64,000 nt of DNA from Glossina fuscipes (GCF_014805625.2 NW_023998414.1:29277584-29341583); one strand, 5' to 3'. Shown: positions 23,430 through 34,996, counted from the first letter of the stretch. Notes: generated by a model not told the origin, from the letters alone. Made by a program: numbers and translations.

Positions 23430-24005
23430 ACTACTTTTTTTTTTTTTTTGTTATTCTTTATAGTAAAATCCATAATACAGACCATTAAGCGTGACAACAA
23501 TGTTACCACAAAATGTACGATAAATTACTAGACAACTCGCCACAAATGACTTTTGATGAAAATAAAAATGAAATCAAGAAAATAATGATATTAAATAACA
23601 GACAACAAATAATACAAATAACATACAATTGCAATTGAACAACGAACATATTGTTTAATAATTCCCGGGACTGGAGCATAGATGTCGCCCCCGATATAAC
23701 GAACACCTTCAAAAAGTCCTAACTCTGAAACGTATAAACATCCCATAATGTTCTATCTGAATGCGCGGCACTCTGCCGAGTCAGACACCAGAGGTTTGCC
23801 GAATACATCATAACAAAGACGATGACGGGATTCGTAAGAACCGTAAAGCTAGAGAGTCGGGCGAGTACAATGAATCTTTTAGCTCGCAGTGTGGATTGCC
23901 CATATAACAAACGCACATGCAAATACATCACAAAACATTGTGAATATTATACACTGAAAATTGTTCTAAGCAGAAGTTCGAATTGCTGCCCCAACTCATA
24001 TACAC

Positions 24006-24277
24006 ACACACTTTTTGGCAGTTGATTGCAAATGAATGCAAAAGAATGCTTTAGGGAAAACGATTTAAATGAAACGATGGGGTCTTTGTTAGAACTGGAG
24101 AGTAGTTTGAGAGTCTTAAAAAATCGTTCTATAAAAAGGCCATCGATATGTTCGACAAGTGCGGGCTTGAATGCATCGCTCTTGAAGAAGGCCCTGCTGA
24201 TGAATAAAGTCGAATTTTGCAAGAAAGTGCAAAAAGTGTGCTTTTCTAACTTAGTCACGGAAGTTATTGACCAATGA
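24006..24277 (+). CDS. Unproven small or terminal coding exon, unknown product
   Basis: After 'ctcatatacacacacac' and 'tttttggcag' (acceptor-like, ending about 24021) an 83-codon frame from ATG 24026 runs to TGA at 24275-24277. The peptide opens with charged residues (KECFRENDLNE), has a Leu/Ser-rich middle and a Lys/Val-rich end (KKVQKVCFSN). By my count about 47% of third positions are G or C, while the surrounding DNA looks close to one-third GC, which is mildly in favour of coding. AATAAA lies about 12 bases after the stop, unusually close. The minus strand is also open for 121 codons over the same span, which argues for caution. No family recognised. Confidence 0.25.
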
Positions 24278-24599
24278 ATTGCGATTGAAATAAAGTGAAA
24301 AATATCATTCATTTCGTATATATATATATATATGGTAGCTAGAGGAAATTTATTTTTAAGTGAAATTGATCGATTTAATTACACGCACTTATCAAGAATT
24401 GTTTATTAGATTTCAAATATATAGTTAAAGGCGTGAAGTATTATTTTCGTCCTATTAATTATAGAGAATTGTGGTTTGATTTTTAATGGAGATTAGATTT
24501 CAAAAAATAATAAATTTATTATTATTATTATAAATTTAGCCAGAGAATAAAATCTAAGACTAAAGTCTTAAAAGCACTAGCATCTAAGGCTTTCGGCTT
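24278..24599. other. Short AT-rich spacer
   Basis: Contains (TA)n at 24318-24334 and ATT-rich sequence at 24507-24535. Nothing else is seen. Confidence 0.5.
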
Positions 24600-24695
24600 T
24601 ATTAAAAAGCTCTACTGCACTTGAGATTTGAACCCACGACCATTGAGTTGCTAATCGAAACTCTTGCCTACTCGTGCGCTCAGGCGGATATAATC
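24560..24695 (-). mobile_element. tRNA-derived SINE candidate, minus strand
   Basis: Read on the minus strand, GGGTTCAAATCTC (24623-24635) is a good RNA polymerase III B box. It is preceded by 'gagcgcacgagtagg', which resembles an A box with an insertion, and followed by 'aagtgcagtag'. Similar words follow the B box in the candidates at 26913 and 61577, which suggests one family. No cloverleaf can be drawn, so it is not a tRNA gene. Confidence 0.45.
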
Positions 24696-26000
24696 AATTT
24701 AATATTTTTAACTTCTGTGAAAATAAGGAGCCTCTCCAAGAACTATCGCTCTTTAATAAAACGCATAGATGCATTCATTGCTATCCTGCACTAGCATGAG
24801 AATACAAAGTGGTGAGTGAAAGGTGATAAAACTTTTCCACTTTAAGCACGAGCTTATCCAAACGAACAATATCTTTTCTTACATTAGAAGATCCAATAAA
24901 CTAATATTCGAATCAAATTTTTTAAAAGATATATCTTTACTTTTTACTTTACTACTTACTACTACTGCTACTACTACTATTTTATCACTACTTCACTTGT
25001 TACTACTGTTCCACAGAAAGGTGTATTTTTCGATTTCGATTCGATTGAGTCAAAACTTGATGCTTTCTAATCAATCAATAGTCAGGTGCAATGAATTCGA
25101 ACGAATGGAGCGGCCGTTGCAGTTCGATGTCTTGAGCGTTTTCTTGCAAATCAAGAAAAGCCTTTAATATCCTGTAAAGTTATTTCGTGACGCATACTCA
25201 TCGCATCCTTCTTGAATGTTTTGCCTTCTGACTCCAGATATATGCAATTGAACCTTGAACATTATTAATCATTAAGAAAAAGCTGATATGCAAAACAAAT
25301 ACTTTACCTTAATTATTTTAAATGCAAAGTTTTCTAACACCAATAGCATGAAAACATTTTATTTACTTAATTGAAAGTTCGAATAAAATTTATATTAAAA
25401 TAATATTAAAGATAAATTAAGATTTTAGTTAATGTACTCACACTTTACAAAAGAAATATTTTAATGTCTTAAGTATTTCTGAAATACTTCGAGCAATTAG
25501 GGAAGTTATACTCATTTTGCGAGAAATCTTGGACACTCACAATTTGAAACTTGAATATCTGTTATAATATCTATGGACAAATCAGCATCAGATCGATCAG
25601 AACCAATCAAGTTAATATGACATTACATTTATAATTATATATGATAGGTTATGATCTAGAGACAAAAAATGTATTATTTTTTTTTTATTCGATTCGATTC
25701 GATTCGATCTGATGGATGTTTTCTGAGTGCTACAAATGTAACGCCAAGACCTAATGGGCATACCAAGTGGTTGACGAGTGCATTAAGATCACTCAGGTGA
25801 AAACGCACTGAAACGTTCGAGATTATCTCAATTATTTGGTAGTCCAATAGTCCCGAAATTAATATAACTTTTCTCCGGGTAGCTAATGTGTGAAAGGTAT
25901 ATATAGTTTTGTAGAGCGTTCTTATGTAAACGACTTTCAAATTGTTCGATTGTGTTATAGCAGCGGGACGTAAGTAAGACATCCAAGATCAAAGTGTGAA
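24696..26000. other. Spacer with short repeats
   Basis: Contains ACT/CTA-rich sequence at 24950-24985 and four copies of GATTC at 25687-25708. Overlapping minus-strand ORFs near 25674-26094 include the encoded short repeat and have no motif. A 114-codon plus-strand ORF at 24823-25167 is Ser/Leu/Thr-rich from trinucleotide repeats. Confidence 0.45.
25687..25708. repeat. (GATTC)n short tandem repeat
   Basis: About four copies of a five-base unit. Confidence 0.9.
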
Positions 26001-26005
26001 TGTAA

Positions 26006-26135
26006 GTGAATGTATTTGATAGGGAAAAAGGTAAAAGAGCTGCAAAAGCATATAGACAAGTCTGTGCTGTGTATGGAAATAACGCACTTGCCAAAGTTGT
26101 TTTGCGAAATTTCGTTCTAGAAATTTTTCAGTGCA
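26006..26135 (+). pseudogene. Mariner transposase relic, N-terminal DNA-binding region
   Basis: The frame reads REKGKRAAKAYRQVCAVYG then NNALAKVVLRNF. This matches the first helix-turn-helix of mariner transposases ('F.KGKTAAEAHR.ICAVYG..AL....C..WF..F'), which binds the terminal inverted repeat. The tryptophan of the WF pair is replaced (NF). After about residue 40 similarity fades. No catalytic part follows, so only the N-terminus survives. An AT-rich stretch with a near-direct repeat of 'aagaaaaagctc' follows at 26255-26285. Confidence 0.7.
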
Positions 26136-26895
26136 AGCTTTACCGCCAAATACCATCAAAGACGATCAATTTCAGTCAAAAACTTTAGCTGATCGATCCA
26201 TAATGATGCGTGAGAGAAAAACTTGATCTACGCAAAACAACAACAAGTTAATATAAGAAAAGCTCTTATATAAGAAAAAGCTCATATTATTTAATAGCTA
26301 ATGTGAAAGATCGCAAGAAATTTCCGAACTACGTAATATTTAACTGTAGTGGGAATATTGGAAATTAAGCCATATCTGCGAGTTTCGACAATGCATGGCA
26401 GACGAATAAAATTTATTATTAAATGGATTAATAATGTGTTTTCTTGCTCAGAGCTCATACGTCTTGGCGTTGAATTACGAGTGGGCTTAAATTATCTTAA
26501 AAAGCTGATCATATCGAAGACATAGTAATTTTGTTGTTCTGCTGCAAACTGAGGACAAATTAATGAACATGTCTAAATGGATTTAACATGTTATACTTTT
26601 TAGGAACATTATACCTTAGGTGAACTTTTGTGGGATGTAAGTAGCAGTAAACGAATTTGGTCACTGTGTTGCTAGTAATGTGAGAGCAAACAATTGAGTA
26701 GATGAACATTTCCGTTTGGATTCAGGAATTCACTCATTCAAGAACAATATTGTTCGGTATACCTTGGCAAGGGATATATAAATTTATTTTTTTTTTTTGT
26801 ATGTAATAAAATCTGACGTTGAATTTTTGATAATTAGAATAGGGTGTATAAGAAGTTTAATACGAACTCCTTAATATGCAAAATGCAAACAAAGA
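26136..26895. other. Spacer, no gene seen
   Basis: No open frame, repeat or RNA gene is recognised. The near-repeat 'gaaaagctcttatataagaa' then 'aaagctcatatt' at 26258-26288 may mark a decayed inverted end. Confidence 0.4.
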
Positions 26896-27056
26896 TCAAT
26901 TCAGTGTTCGCGGGTTCAAATCGTAGGGCAATAGAGCGTGGCTGGGTTGTAACCATAATGACTACTCAGCCAGGTGAAGGCAAAACACTTATCGATTGGA
27001 TACGCACTCACTAAGTTCTGTGGCCTTGAAATCAAAAAAAAAAAAAAAAAAAAAAA
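26896..27056 (+). mobile_element. SINE candidate with B box and poly-A tail
   Basis: GGTTCAAATCG at 26913-26923 is a B-box match. About 110 bases of unique body follow, ending in an uninterrupted A run of about 23 at 27034-27056, as in a retroposed polymerase III transcript. The A box to its left is degenerate. The words after the B box ('tagggcaatag') resemble those of the candidates at 24560 and 61520. The minus-strand ORF here is driven by the poly-A. Confidence 0.5.
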
Positions 27057-27415
27057 GAGTACAAAAATTAATTTGAAATTTCTTGGGAAATGTTTAGATA
27101 GATAGGACTTGGGATATTTGATGAATATTTTTTTGGGTATGTTAGGAACGGAATGATAAAACAACTATGCCTTCAATTTATATTCATGTCTTGTATGGCA
27201 ATAATCTTCGAAACTGATGAAATAGATGAGCGATCAATTTACTATAAGAAACAACTTTATTAAAAGAATAAAACTCAAAGTATTTTCCGATTAAGAGTAA
27301 AGTGACGTAAATTGTAATTATAAACTGTTATCGGAATTACTTTACTTTAAGGTTTTAATAGAGAGATTTTCATGAAATTGATTTAAAGTTAACTCACAAA
27401 CGAATAAAAGGCCAA

Positions 27416-27465
27416 CGGGCGACAGACAACGGACAACGGGCAATGGACAATGGACAATGAATGAA
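27416..27465. repeat. Heptanucleotide tandem repeat, GGACAAT-like
   Basis: About six imperfect copies of a seven-base unit drifting from 'agacaac' through 'ggacaac' and 'gggcaat' to 'ggacaat' twice. The gradient of variants looks like a small array growing at its right end. Confidence 0.85.
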
Positions 27466-27754
27466 AGGACAAAGCCATTCGTATGTTGGTCTATTCTGAA
27501 CTTTGATAATGAATCAGTTATATTTGAAATGAGCACACAAATATACATACAAGCGCACTCATAGACAGTAATTTAAAGCCTAACTCTTTGTGGTCATGTT
27601 TAATTCAATAGATAAATAGACAAAAGGCCAGTTATTTAGGAGCATGTTTGCGTGTGAATATAACTTTTAAGTTGGTTACTAAGAGAATTGTTTAAATTTC
27701 TTAATTAATATACGCATTTGCATATTCAAATCTACGCATACATGAATGTACGCA

Positions 27755-27757
<3 letters not shown>

Positions 27758-27792
<35 letters not shown>
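27758..27792. repeat. (AT)n microsatellite
   Basis: About seventeen AT units. Confidence 0.95.
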
Positions 27793-27795
<3 letters not shown>

Positions 27796-27920
27796 CAACA
27801 AAATGCTCACATAAATATTTACATATCTTAAGAGATGCTATCAAGTAATTGTTGTTGTATACAAGAGCATTAGACATTTAATTAAGAATCTTCATTTATT
27901 TCATATGTTAAGTACATTTG

Positions 27921-27948
27921 CATACATACATACATACATACATACATA
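27921..27948. repeat. (CATA)n microsatellite
   Basis: About seven CATA units. Confidence 0.95.
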
Positions 27949-28625
27949 GGTACATACATTTCATACGCATTTTGTTTATCTTGTATTTTGCAATTGTGGG
28001 TTATTAATTTTTACATAAAAGTTTACCTGTGTGTATGTCTAGACATGTGTACAAAAGGCAAGTAAGCGTAATACAATTTAAGTTATTTTTTATTTATGGT
28101 ATTTATTAAGATATTGTTTCTTGTTTTTCCTTATCTATGTGCGTTTGTTTGTTTAATTGCGTGTATATGTGTGTATACGTGTGTATGTATGTATGTTTGT
28201 CAATTTTTAATTTAAATGCGTGTCTAAGAATAGGATAATTTAAATTGCTTTTTCACCACTATCTCTGCTTATCCTCTATGATGTTTAGTTTTACCAGATA
28301 AAATAATGTTACATATGTACAAATAAAGAAATGTTTTAATTAAATTTATGAATTAAAAGTCTTCTCCAAACCAAACACATATGAAAAGTATAGAAATTTT
28401 GTAGATTACATATTAAATCCATTACACTAAAATGTATCGAGTGTGATAACGAAAAAAGAGAGAACGATAGGTAATTTCATCACTTATCTGTCTACGAATT
28501 GCATGAATGCAATGAATGTATGTACATAATTTTAATCTCCTGCAGATGCAATACTTTTTAGGCTACTTAATATTACTCATTATATCATTATTTAATTAAA
28601 GAAACCTTGTTATTATAAGAGGACC

Positions 28626-28651
28626 AAAAAAAAAAAAAAAAAAAAAAAAAA
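28626..28651. repeat. poly-A tract, 26 bases
   Basis: Uninterrupted A run followed by 'tatatag'. No retroposon body is recognised to its left. Confidence 0.9.
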
Positions 28652-30044
28652 TATATAGATTTATTATGACAAAACAAAACGCCATTCATTGCAGAGATTC
28701 GTTTTATAATCATGAACATTTCCAATTCCATTGGAATATGCGTAGATTTGAAATAGATTTCTCTTATGAAGATTATTATTAGAAAAAAGGATGAAATTTT
28801 ATTACACAATGGATAAATGCAATGGACATATGCAGCTATGCACCTATTATCGATTAGCATGAATAGCAGAACCGATGTAAGCAATTTCATTGTCGTTGTC
28901 TTAGTCACCCATCCATTTGGATGGGTCCACGATTGAAAATCATACGCAGACGATTGAAGTGTGTCTTGAATTGTTTTCTTGGACTTTCCTTAACTTAACC
29001 TTAACTTCTTCTAGGGAAGTTGTGCATTATTATCCTTTCAAGGTTTTTTTTTTTTATTATTTGTTTGTGGTCCATTACAAAGAATGAAGCTTGAGAGCAA
29101 GGAGCTTGTAAAGAGTCCAGGTAATATAATATTTTTGTGTAATTATATCCGTATGGCGGTGAAGGATTTTCAGCCTTTGTAGGTCGCTCCTGACAGGCAT
29201 GAAAAATACTCACCGGCCATTGTTAAATTTTACTTTATAGCAGGCGCGGCGCAAATTTATTTACTCGTGGAAAACAATGAAGGAGGTACTAAATATGATG
29301 AATTGAGAGATTAATACGAAAATTTTGCTACGAATCTACTTTCTTGTCTCGTCTTCGGAAGCATTTCTTTGAGCATTATCTTGGGGAAGAGCGAGCTCAT
29401 TTTCCGTAAACCAGGTCTTCGGTTTTTAACACCTTTTCACCAAGTTTCCCCAAGCGATTGCTCAGATATGCAAACGAATGAATAAAGAAAATTCTTTTTC
29501 TCTTTTGAAGAACATTTGCATCAACTTTTTAGACAAACGAAATCGATTACATCGTTTTATATGTACAGGACTGTTCGCTTTTCAATTTACGAGTGGATAA
29601 CGCATGCGACCTCTGTTAAGGCATAAACGACGATACGGAGCACACTGTTCTCCTCTCTCCGGCTTGTACATATTGGAGAAGCATGCTTTTCAAGTCTCTG
29701 AAAAGAGAACTTACGCCCGGCAATATGATGGCGATCATAGTAACACACACCGAAAGATGGAACATATGCGCCAGTTTTATGCAAGACATGCTTCGATGTA
29801 AAGCCATATGAAAGCGACATTCAAACTTCTAATCTTAGGCGAGAACGGGGAACTCTGGATGATATGGTGAGGATCAGGAATACAAATGGGTCCATTTCGA
29901 GGTAATGCGAAACCAGTTCCGGCATGGCTTTGACCCTAGAGTGTAGAAGAAGGAGAAGAAAGGAAAGGTAGACGATGACGTAGGCTATTCATAGAGATAT
30001 CACGCATTATTGGTAGTGCATGCCATGTATTGTATGGATATTGC

Positions 30045-30310
30045 TTGGGTGTATGTAACACCACGCCCGCTTTTCATAACGTTGATTTTTCCAGAATTAT
30101 TTTCTGGATCGATTTTAAGCTTCTCCGACTTTCCGTCTATGTGCCCGTCTAATATCCGTCCATGTGGTTTACTCTTTAACTTACTGACCGCAATTTTAGG
30201 GATATGCTTACAGAATTTAGTACGTGAAGGTGTTTGGGCCATAGCATGAATTCTGTTGAAAATGGATTAGATCGGACTATTTTCACGAGCACTTTGCATT
30301 TTCCTTAAGC
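30045..30310 (+). mobile_element. Dispersed repeat family B, partial copy
   Basis: Carries 'ttttctggatcgattttaag', 'gtctatgtgcccgtctaat', 'atccgtccatgtggttta', 'gaatttagtacgtgaaggtg' and 'gttgaaaatggattagatcg', the middle blocks of the family. The two opposite 79-80 codon ORFs over it are chance openings of repeat sequence. Confidence 0.65.
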
Positions 30311-31610
30311 AGAGTGGCCATCGTTCACGAAAATGTCAGGAGTCGAAACTCTAAAACTCAGCTCACTTACCAATTATGTTTGCCAATGAAGTATTCGATT
30401 TCCTTTCCACTTGAGAATCCTTATCACACAGGGTTTAGCATAAGCCAAGGATAACCTTCGATCCAATATATTAAATCTTACTCGTCTTTTTTTCTTCTCG
30501 AAACTCTGTTTTCCAATAATAGGTTTAAATTTTCTACTGGAAATATTGAAACCCTCACGCTGTGTACGACTATTTCACTTAGTCTAATGATGAGTGTAGA
30601 TTTAAATACTTCTTGTCCTTAAGTTATTGCAGATACATGTAAAAAATAAAATCTTCCCTACTTAGTAAACCAAAATGTTTGTATAAATTTTGTAAGTCTT
30701 TTAATGTTTCTTCTTTCTATCTCTGAGAATCGTGAAATTGCGACCATTGTTGAGGAATGAAAGATAATTTTGCTATCGTGAGTTCCGCACTGTATGGATT
30801 CTGAACTTGATACTTTCTGAATATATTCTATTACTCGACTTAAGGTTATTAACGAATAAGTTGCGTTCTGGATCCTGATGGTATGTCGTGTTTCTTTGCC
30901 ACCTTATGAAAATAGAAGGCTTCCTTTAGCCCTCCTTTTATTACAGAAATGTAAGTATTCCCCAGGTGTTCGAATCTTAGTTTAGTGAATGAATTGTGTA
31001 ATTGCCAGTTTGCTGGCTTGATTAGATGAGATAAACTTCAATGTGTTAAGCGTTCTTCAGAAACTTTATTTTTATAAAACTCAGACTATGCCGATATAAT
31101 TATGAGGTTTCCAATCCGTTTAGTATCTATCCTTACACACACTGACATAATCTTTATTTTTAATTTATTCTCAATATCGGATTTTTCACATGCTATCAAA
31201 TCGACTCCCCTTAGTATGCACGTTATGTCGTATGCAAATTAGTTTTTAATCTGTAATGCTTCATACGATTTGCTAATAAACTTAATAAGCTGCTATCGGT
31301 TGCCAAGCTTTTGCATGTCTGCGTCGGGTGCGTGACTCACTCCTCGGATCCACATGTGTACATGTTTGTTTTCTTTTTCTTTCCTTTCTTTCCTTTCTTG
31401 CTCAATTATATATGCATGTATTTGTTCCCTTTATTCTCGTTTTTTTTTTTTTATTTTTTTTTTTACACTTTATAAAAATTAAGTTTTAAAGTTTGAGTAT
31501 AAGATTTATTTTTTAGACGCTACAATAACTTAATTCAGGTATTGTTTTATTATAATTGAATTTCACGCGTAAATAAATATAAATGAATAAAAAAACAGGT
31601 AAAAACACTA
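30311..31610. other. Spacer, no gene seen
   Basis: T-rich runs at 31440-31464 and a TTTCC-type stretch at 31372-31398. No open frame of note and no RNA gene. Confidence 0.5.
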
Positions 31611-31614
31611 TAGT

Positions 31615-32005
31615 AGGCCATGGACAACCATAAACTATTCGACATCATCTTACAATTATTCGTATCGCTACTTTTCAAAATATGGCGTAATATGGAAGTT
31701 GGTTCGTATCACTTTCAACAGTGCAACAAATTTCATCAAAATTTCTTAAAAATTTTAGCCTATAGATTGAATAAAAAAAAGGAAAAATGCATGGACATAC
31801 ATAATAGTATACCAAAGTACATCGCAATATCTTAGGAACAACGATCTTTATGTTGAACACAAGAAAACAAAACGGAAAGAGGGACGGACATCGATTCAGG
31901 AAAATGATTTTGAATCGATTGGTATAATGAAAGGTGGATTTATCTTAACTCCCTATGGGTGTTGCATATAATTCGCACAAATTTGATATACTCTTGTAGG
32001 GCATA
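31615..32005 (-). mobile_element. Dispersed repeat family B, minus-strand copy
   Basis: Read on the minus strand: 'gccctacaagagtatatcaa', 'aatttgtgcg', 'caacacccatagggagttaa', 'cgattcaaaatcattttcct', 'cgatgtccgtccctc' and 'tgatgaaatttgttgcac'. This is the left half of the family. The two ORFs here are repeat by-products. Confidence 0.6.
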
Positions 32006-32029
32006 AAGGGGTCTTATATTAAAGAAGTC

Positions 32030-32280
32030 ATAACGCGATTTTCAAAAGCTCTCTTAATTAAATTATATTAAATTTGTACTGCATGAATCTATTTTATGGA
32101 TCCCAGTCCATATAAGTGTTCCAATGGAATGCAATGGCCTTTATACAACAACAAAATATAAAAACACGATAGTTGAAATCAAAATTAATTTTGCCAAGTT
32201 GGGACAACATTAATTCATGGACTCCTTTCATGTATGATTTTCGTTGAAAGCAAGATATCATTGATGGTCTTTCACTATTT
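32030..32280 (+). mobile_element. Dispersed repeat family B, inner fragment
   Basis: The block 'tttatggatcccagtccata' with 'taagtgttccaatgga' parallels 'ttttggatcccaattcatgt' with 'aaggcttctaatga' in the copy at 12690-13640. It lies head to head with the minus-strand piece on its left, so the two are either separate insertions or one rearranged copy. Confidence 0.5.
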
Positions 32281-32487
32281 TTTTTATTTATTTTTTTTCA
32301 TGTTAGACGGCGACGGCGAACAAGACGAAAGAAAGGAGAAAAGGCACAGCCTAGTTTGGTGCATGGCCAGAGAATCGCTGTTATGCCTATGACTGCGACC
32401 AAAATAAACTCTACCGTATTTAAGATTTGAAGCCATGAACACAGACTTGGTAGTCGCGATTTTCACCTGCCGCGCGATTTACATGCA

Positions 32488-32800
32488 TTATAAAAATATA
32501 TGAAAAATTCCATATATCTGGGGCATTTTAATGTCAGCCTTGCCCGTTTTTAGTTTTTTTAACAAATATTTTTTGTCCGGATTAGGTGATGAGACTAAAT
32601 TTCTAAGAAATATTTCACAACGGTCGTCGATATCAATGAATGCTAGTGAGCTCGATATGCCCAGAGTTATTATCAAGCAGATTTCGCTTTTCACGCCGAT
32701 CAAAAATATGTACCCTTTACGTAATTCGTCCTCGCTTCTTACAATCATTTCGCGCATCCCCTATACGGTCTATGATAAGTGGGGAACGGTTGAGCTCTAA
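32488..32800. other. Stretch open on both strands, possible cryptic coding
   Basis: The plus-strand frame 32531-32800 (89 codons) and the minus-strand frame 32488-32757 (89 codons) overlap for about 225 bases without a stop on either strand. The plus peptide ends IPYTVYDKWGTVEL and by my count has about 45% G or C at third positions; it is preceded by 'ttttaatgtcag', a weak acceptor. The minus peptide contains charged and hydrophobic alternation (RSEDELRKGYIFLIGVKSE). I recognise neither. It may be a fragment of an old mobile element or an exon; chance is possible. Confidence 0.2.
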
Positions 32801-33400
32801 ATGAAAGTGAGTTTGAATTATTTTCATTATTACTAGGCAGCCTCAATGCTGGTGGGTACGAGCTCGCACTTAACAAGTTAATATAAAATTGATATATCGG
32901 ACCCTAATTACGGACTTTTTGGACTTTTGCGATCTACGTTATTGAAGATATATTCACAATACTTCTAAGCGAGTTTATACTATTTTTCAAAATTTTTCCT
33001 TTACTCTCTTAGGATATTTAATAAATTTTGAACTTACCTTAATTCGAGCAAATTTTTCTTTTACTTTATTTTTTCTATAGAACATTATAAAAGTTGTTTG
33101 TCGCTTATTAAATTTATGGGCAATTTTGAGACGAATCATTTGGAACGTGCCATCAAGCGATGGTATTTGGATTATTGCGTGATGAATGTTATCAACTTTG
33201 TAACATACATAATTACTTACCTTATCGCTCGCTATTGTAAATTAAAAATTTTACATAATAAATATTTTCATGTCAAATAAGATGTTTTACAACAACAAAC
33301 TATAAATCACTTACATCACTTTTGGCATATGAACAGAAAATTTATTTAATATTGCAAAGAATAAGAGGATGTTCGTAACTCACATTCACAATCACTAGCG
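32801..33400. other. Spacer, no gene seen
   Basis: AT-rich sequence with one 60-codon plus-strand ORF (33098-33280) lacking motifs. Nothing else is recognised. Confidence 0.5.
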
Positions 33401-33403
33401 TAG

Positions 33404-34000
33404 GGTTGTGTAGGGTACATTCAATTCACTGTACGCCATTTTTAATAAACAGGATATATCGTGTTTGTGCGGATTTATCTAACTACCTAGAAGGATTTAA
33501 GACAGAGCCACCAAATAATTGAGAATTATTTTCGGATTCGATTTAAGTCATCTGTCTGTCCGTCTGGTATGTATTTTGTTTTCAACTTTTAAGATATCTC
33601 GATGAAATCTAGCGGTTTAGTGTTATGGCCTCAGTGCAAATGCCATTGAAAATGGATGGATCTGCACCCATTCGAAAGAAGTCTTTGTATGAAAAAAAAA
33701 AGGTTCCAATTTGTAATATTTTATTATGATTTATCGCATAAATGAACTGCGTCAATTTTTGAGACCCATCTCATATACACACACCAACAGCTCTATCTGG
33801 AGGAGGGCAATATTGCAATAGACTAACCGATAGTGAAGAATAATAATAAGTGATAAGAAAACTAATATAACATGATTTTCGCCCTCACTATCGAAATTTC
33901 AAGTAGAAAGTGAGCCGTTATCGTCGTTTCTGATAATGTAACTTGGTCTATTTTTCCGTGTACCTCGAATAGGCTTACTATGTTTTCGTTCGTTGAATTT
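33404..34000 (+). mobile_element. Dispersed repeat family B, diverged copy
   Basis: The left part has 'gttgtgtagggtacattc', 'ggatatatcgtgtttgtgcg', 'ctagaaggatttaagacaga', 'ctgtctgtccgtctggtatg' and 'gatatctcgatgaaatctag', in family order. The right part is too diverged to place exactly. Confidence 0.55.
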
Positions 34001-34627
34001 ACTCGAAATAAAAAAATGTTGTGCCCTGTCTCTAGTGCGGTGCAGTTTGTACTTTAATATCTTACGTGAAAGTATAAGAATTTGAAATCGATTAATTAAG
34101 CCATCAGTTACCCTACAAAAAAAACAACTATGATTTTTATATGCTTAGTTGAGATAATAAATATCGAAAGTTTACCTCAAGGCAAATATAAAATTCTTCT
34201 TGTTTGTGTTTATGTTGATTAACAGATAAACAATTATCTTCTCAGATAGGTTTTATCTTTCAGTTTTAGTAAGTTTTACCTGAATAACCAATTCATACAT
34301 GCTTGCGCCGAGATTATTGCACCCTAATAATAATTATTAACAGTTGAAAGAATAAATTCTTTTAATGCCATATATTCGTCGGTTCATTATTGTTATTGAA
34401 TTAATAAGTATAATGGGCGAGGAGCATTGACTGGTAAATTAATACAGGTATGTGTGCCGTAAGAGCGTGAAGAAAGCAAATCGTATAAGGTATAAATCAT
34501 AGTTATATATATGTATGTTCGTGTCGTATGCGTAACCATGAAATGATGAAATTCAAATTGACAGATTTATTTACACTCGCACGCATACACCGAACATTTA
34601 CGTGCAATATTGTGTAAAGTGTTTATT

Positions 34628-34680
34628 ATGTATGTTTGTATGTATGTATGTATGTATGTATGTATGTATGTATATATGTA
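34628..34680. repeat. (TATG)n microsatellite
   Basis: About twelve TATG units with a few substitutions, grading into 'tatata' at the right. Confidence 0.9.
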
Positions 34681-34986
34681 TATATGTAACCGCATAAATG
34701 TAAAGCATAACTCTATTTAGCTACATGTGCACAAAGGCACACATATATATATATATATATTCTTACTTATATGGGTTTATAGAACAGTGTATAACATTGT
34801 AATAAACAATGTGCATACAGTGTTTTGTGTGCATGTGGACCGTGGATCTGCGCGTTTTGTTATATATATGTGTACATGATTGTGTGTGATTGCGTATGTA
34901 ATTCAAGTTAATTTAAAATTATATGGATTATATAGCATATAATGCGAACCAAAAACTTACCCAAAACTGATTGACTGACTGATTAT

Positions 34987-34996
<10 letters not shown>

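Larger units (their letters stand above)
21881..24005. other. Spacer rich in TA and TATG sequence
   Basis: Contains (TA)n at 23032-23060, (CCAG)n at 23166-23187, (TA)n at 23402-23429 followed by poly-T, and many ATATGCAT-type words around 22490-22650 that create tyrosine-rich chance ORFs. No gene is recognised. A part from about 23740 to 23930 looks less AT-rich but shows no known motif. Confidence 0.45.
27057..30044. other. Long spacer dominated by simple repeats
   Basis: Holds a heptamer array (27416-27465), (AT)n at 27758-27792, (CATA)n at 27921-27948, (TATG)-rich sequence at 28160-28200 and poly-A at 28626-28651. The part 29590-29950 looks less AT-rich and is open on both strands for 60-77 codons, but I recognise no protein. 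The part 28930-29260 has two words found nowhere else here and no motif. Confidence 0.45.

Noticed and set aside
24560..24695. A true tRNA gene around the B-box match
   Set aside because: The acceptor stem and anticodon arm cannot be paired; only B-box and weak A-box similarity remain, so a SINE relic is the better reading.
27921..34680. CRISPR-like repeat-spacer array among the tandem repeats
   Set aside because: The repeats are contiguous microsatellites without unique spacers, and the sequence is eukaryotic in character.
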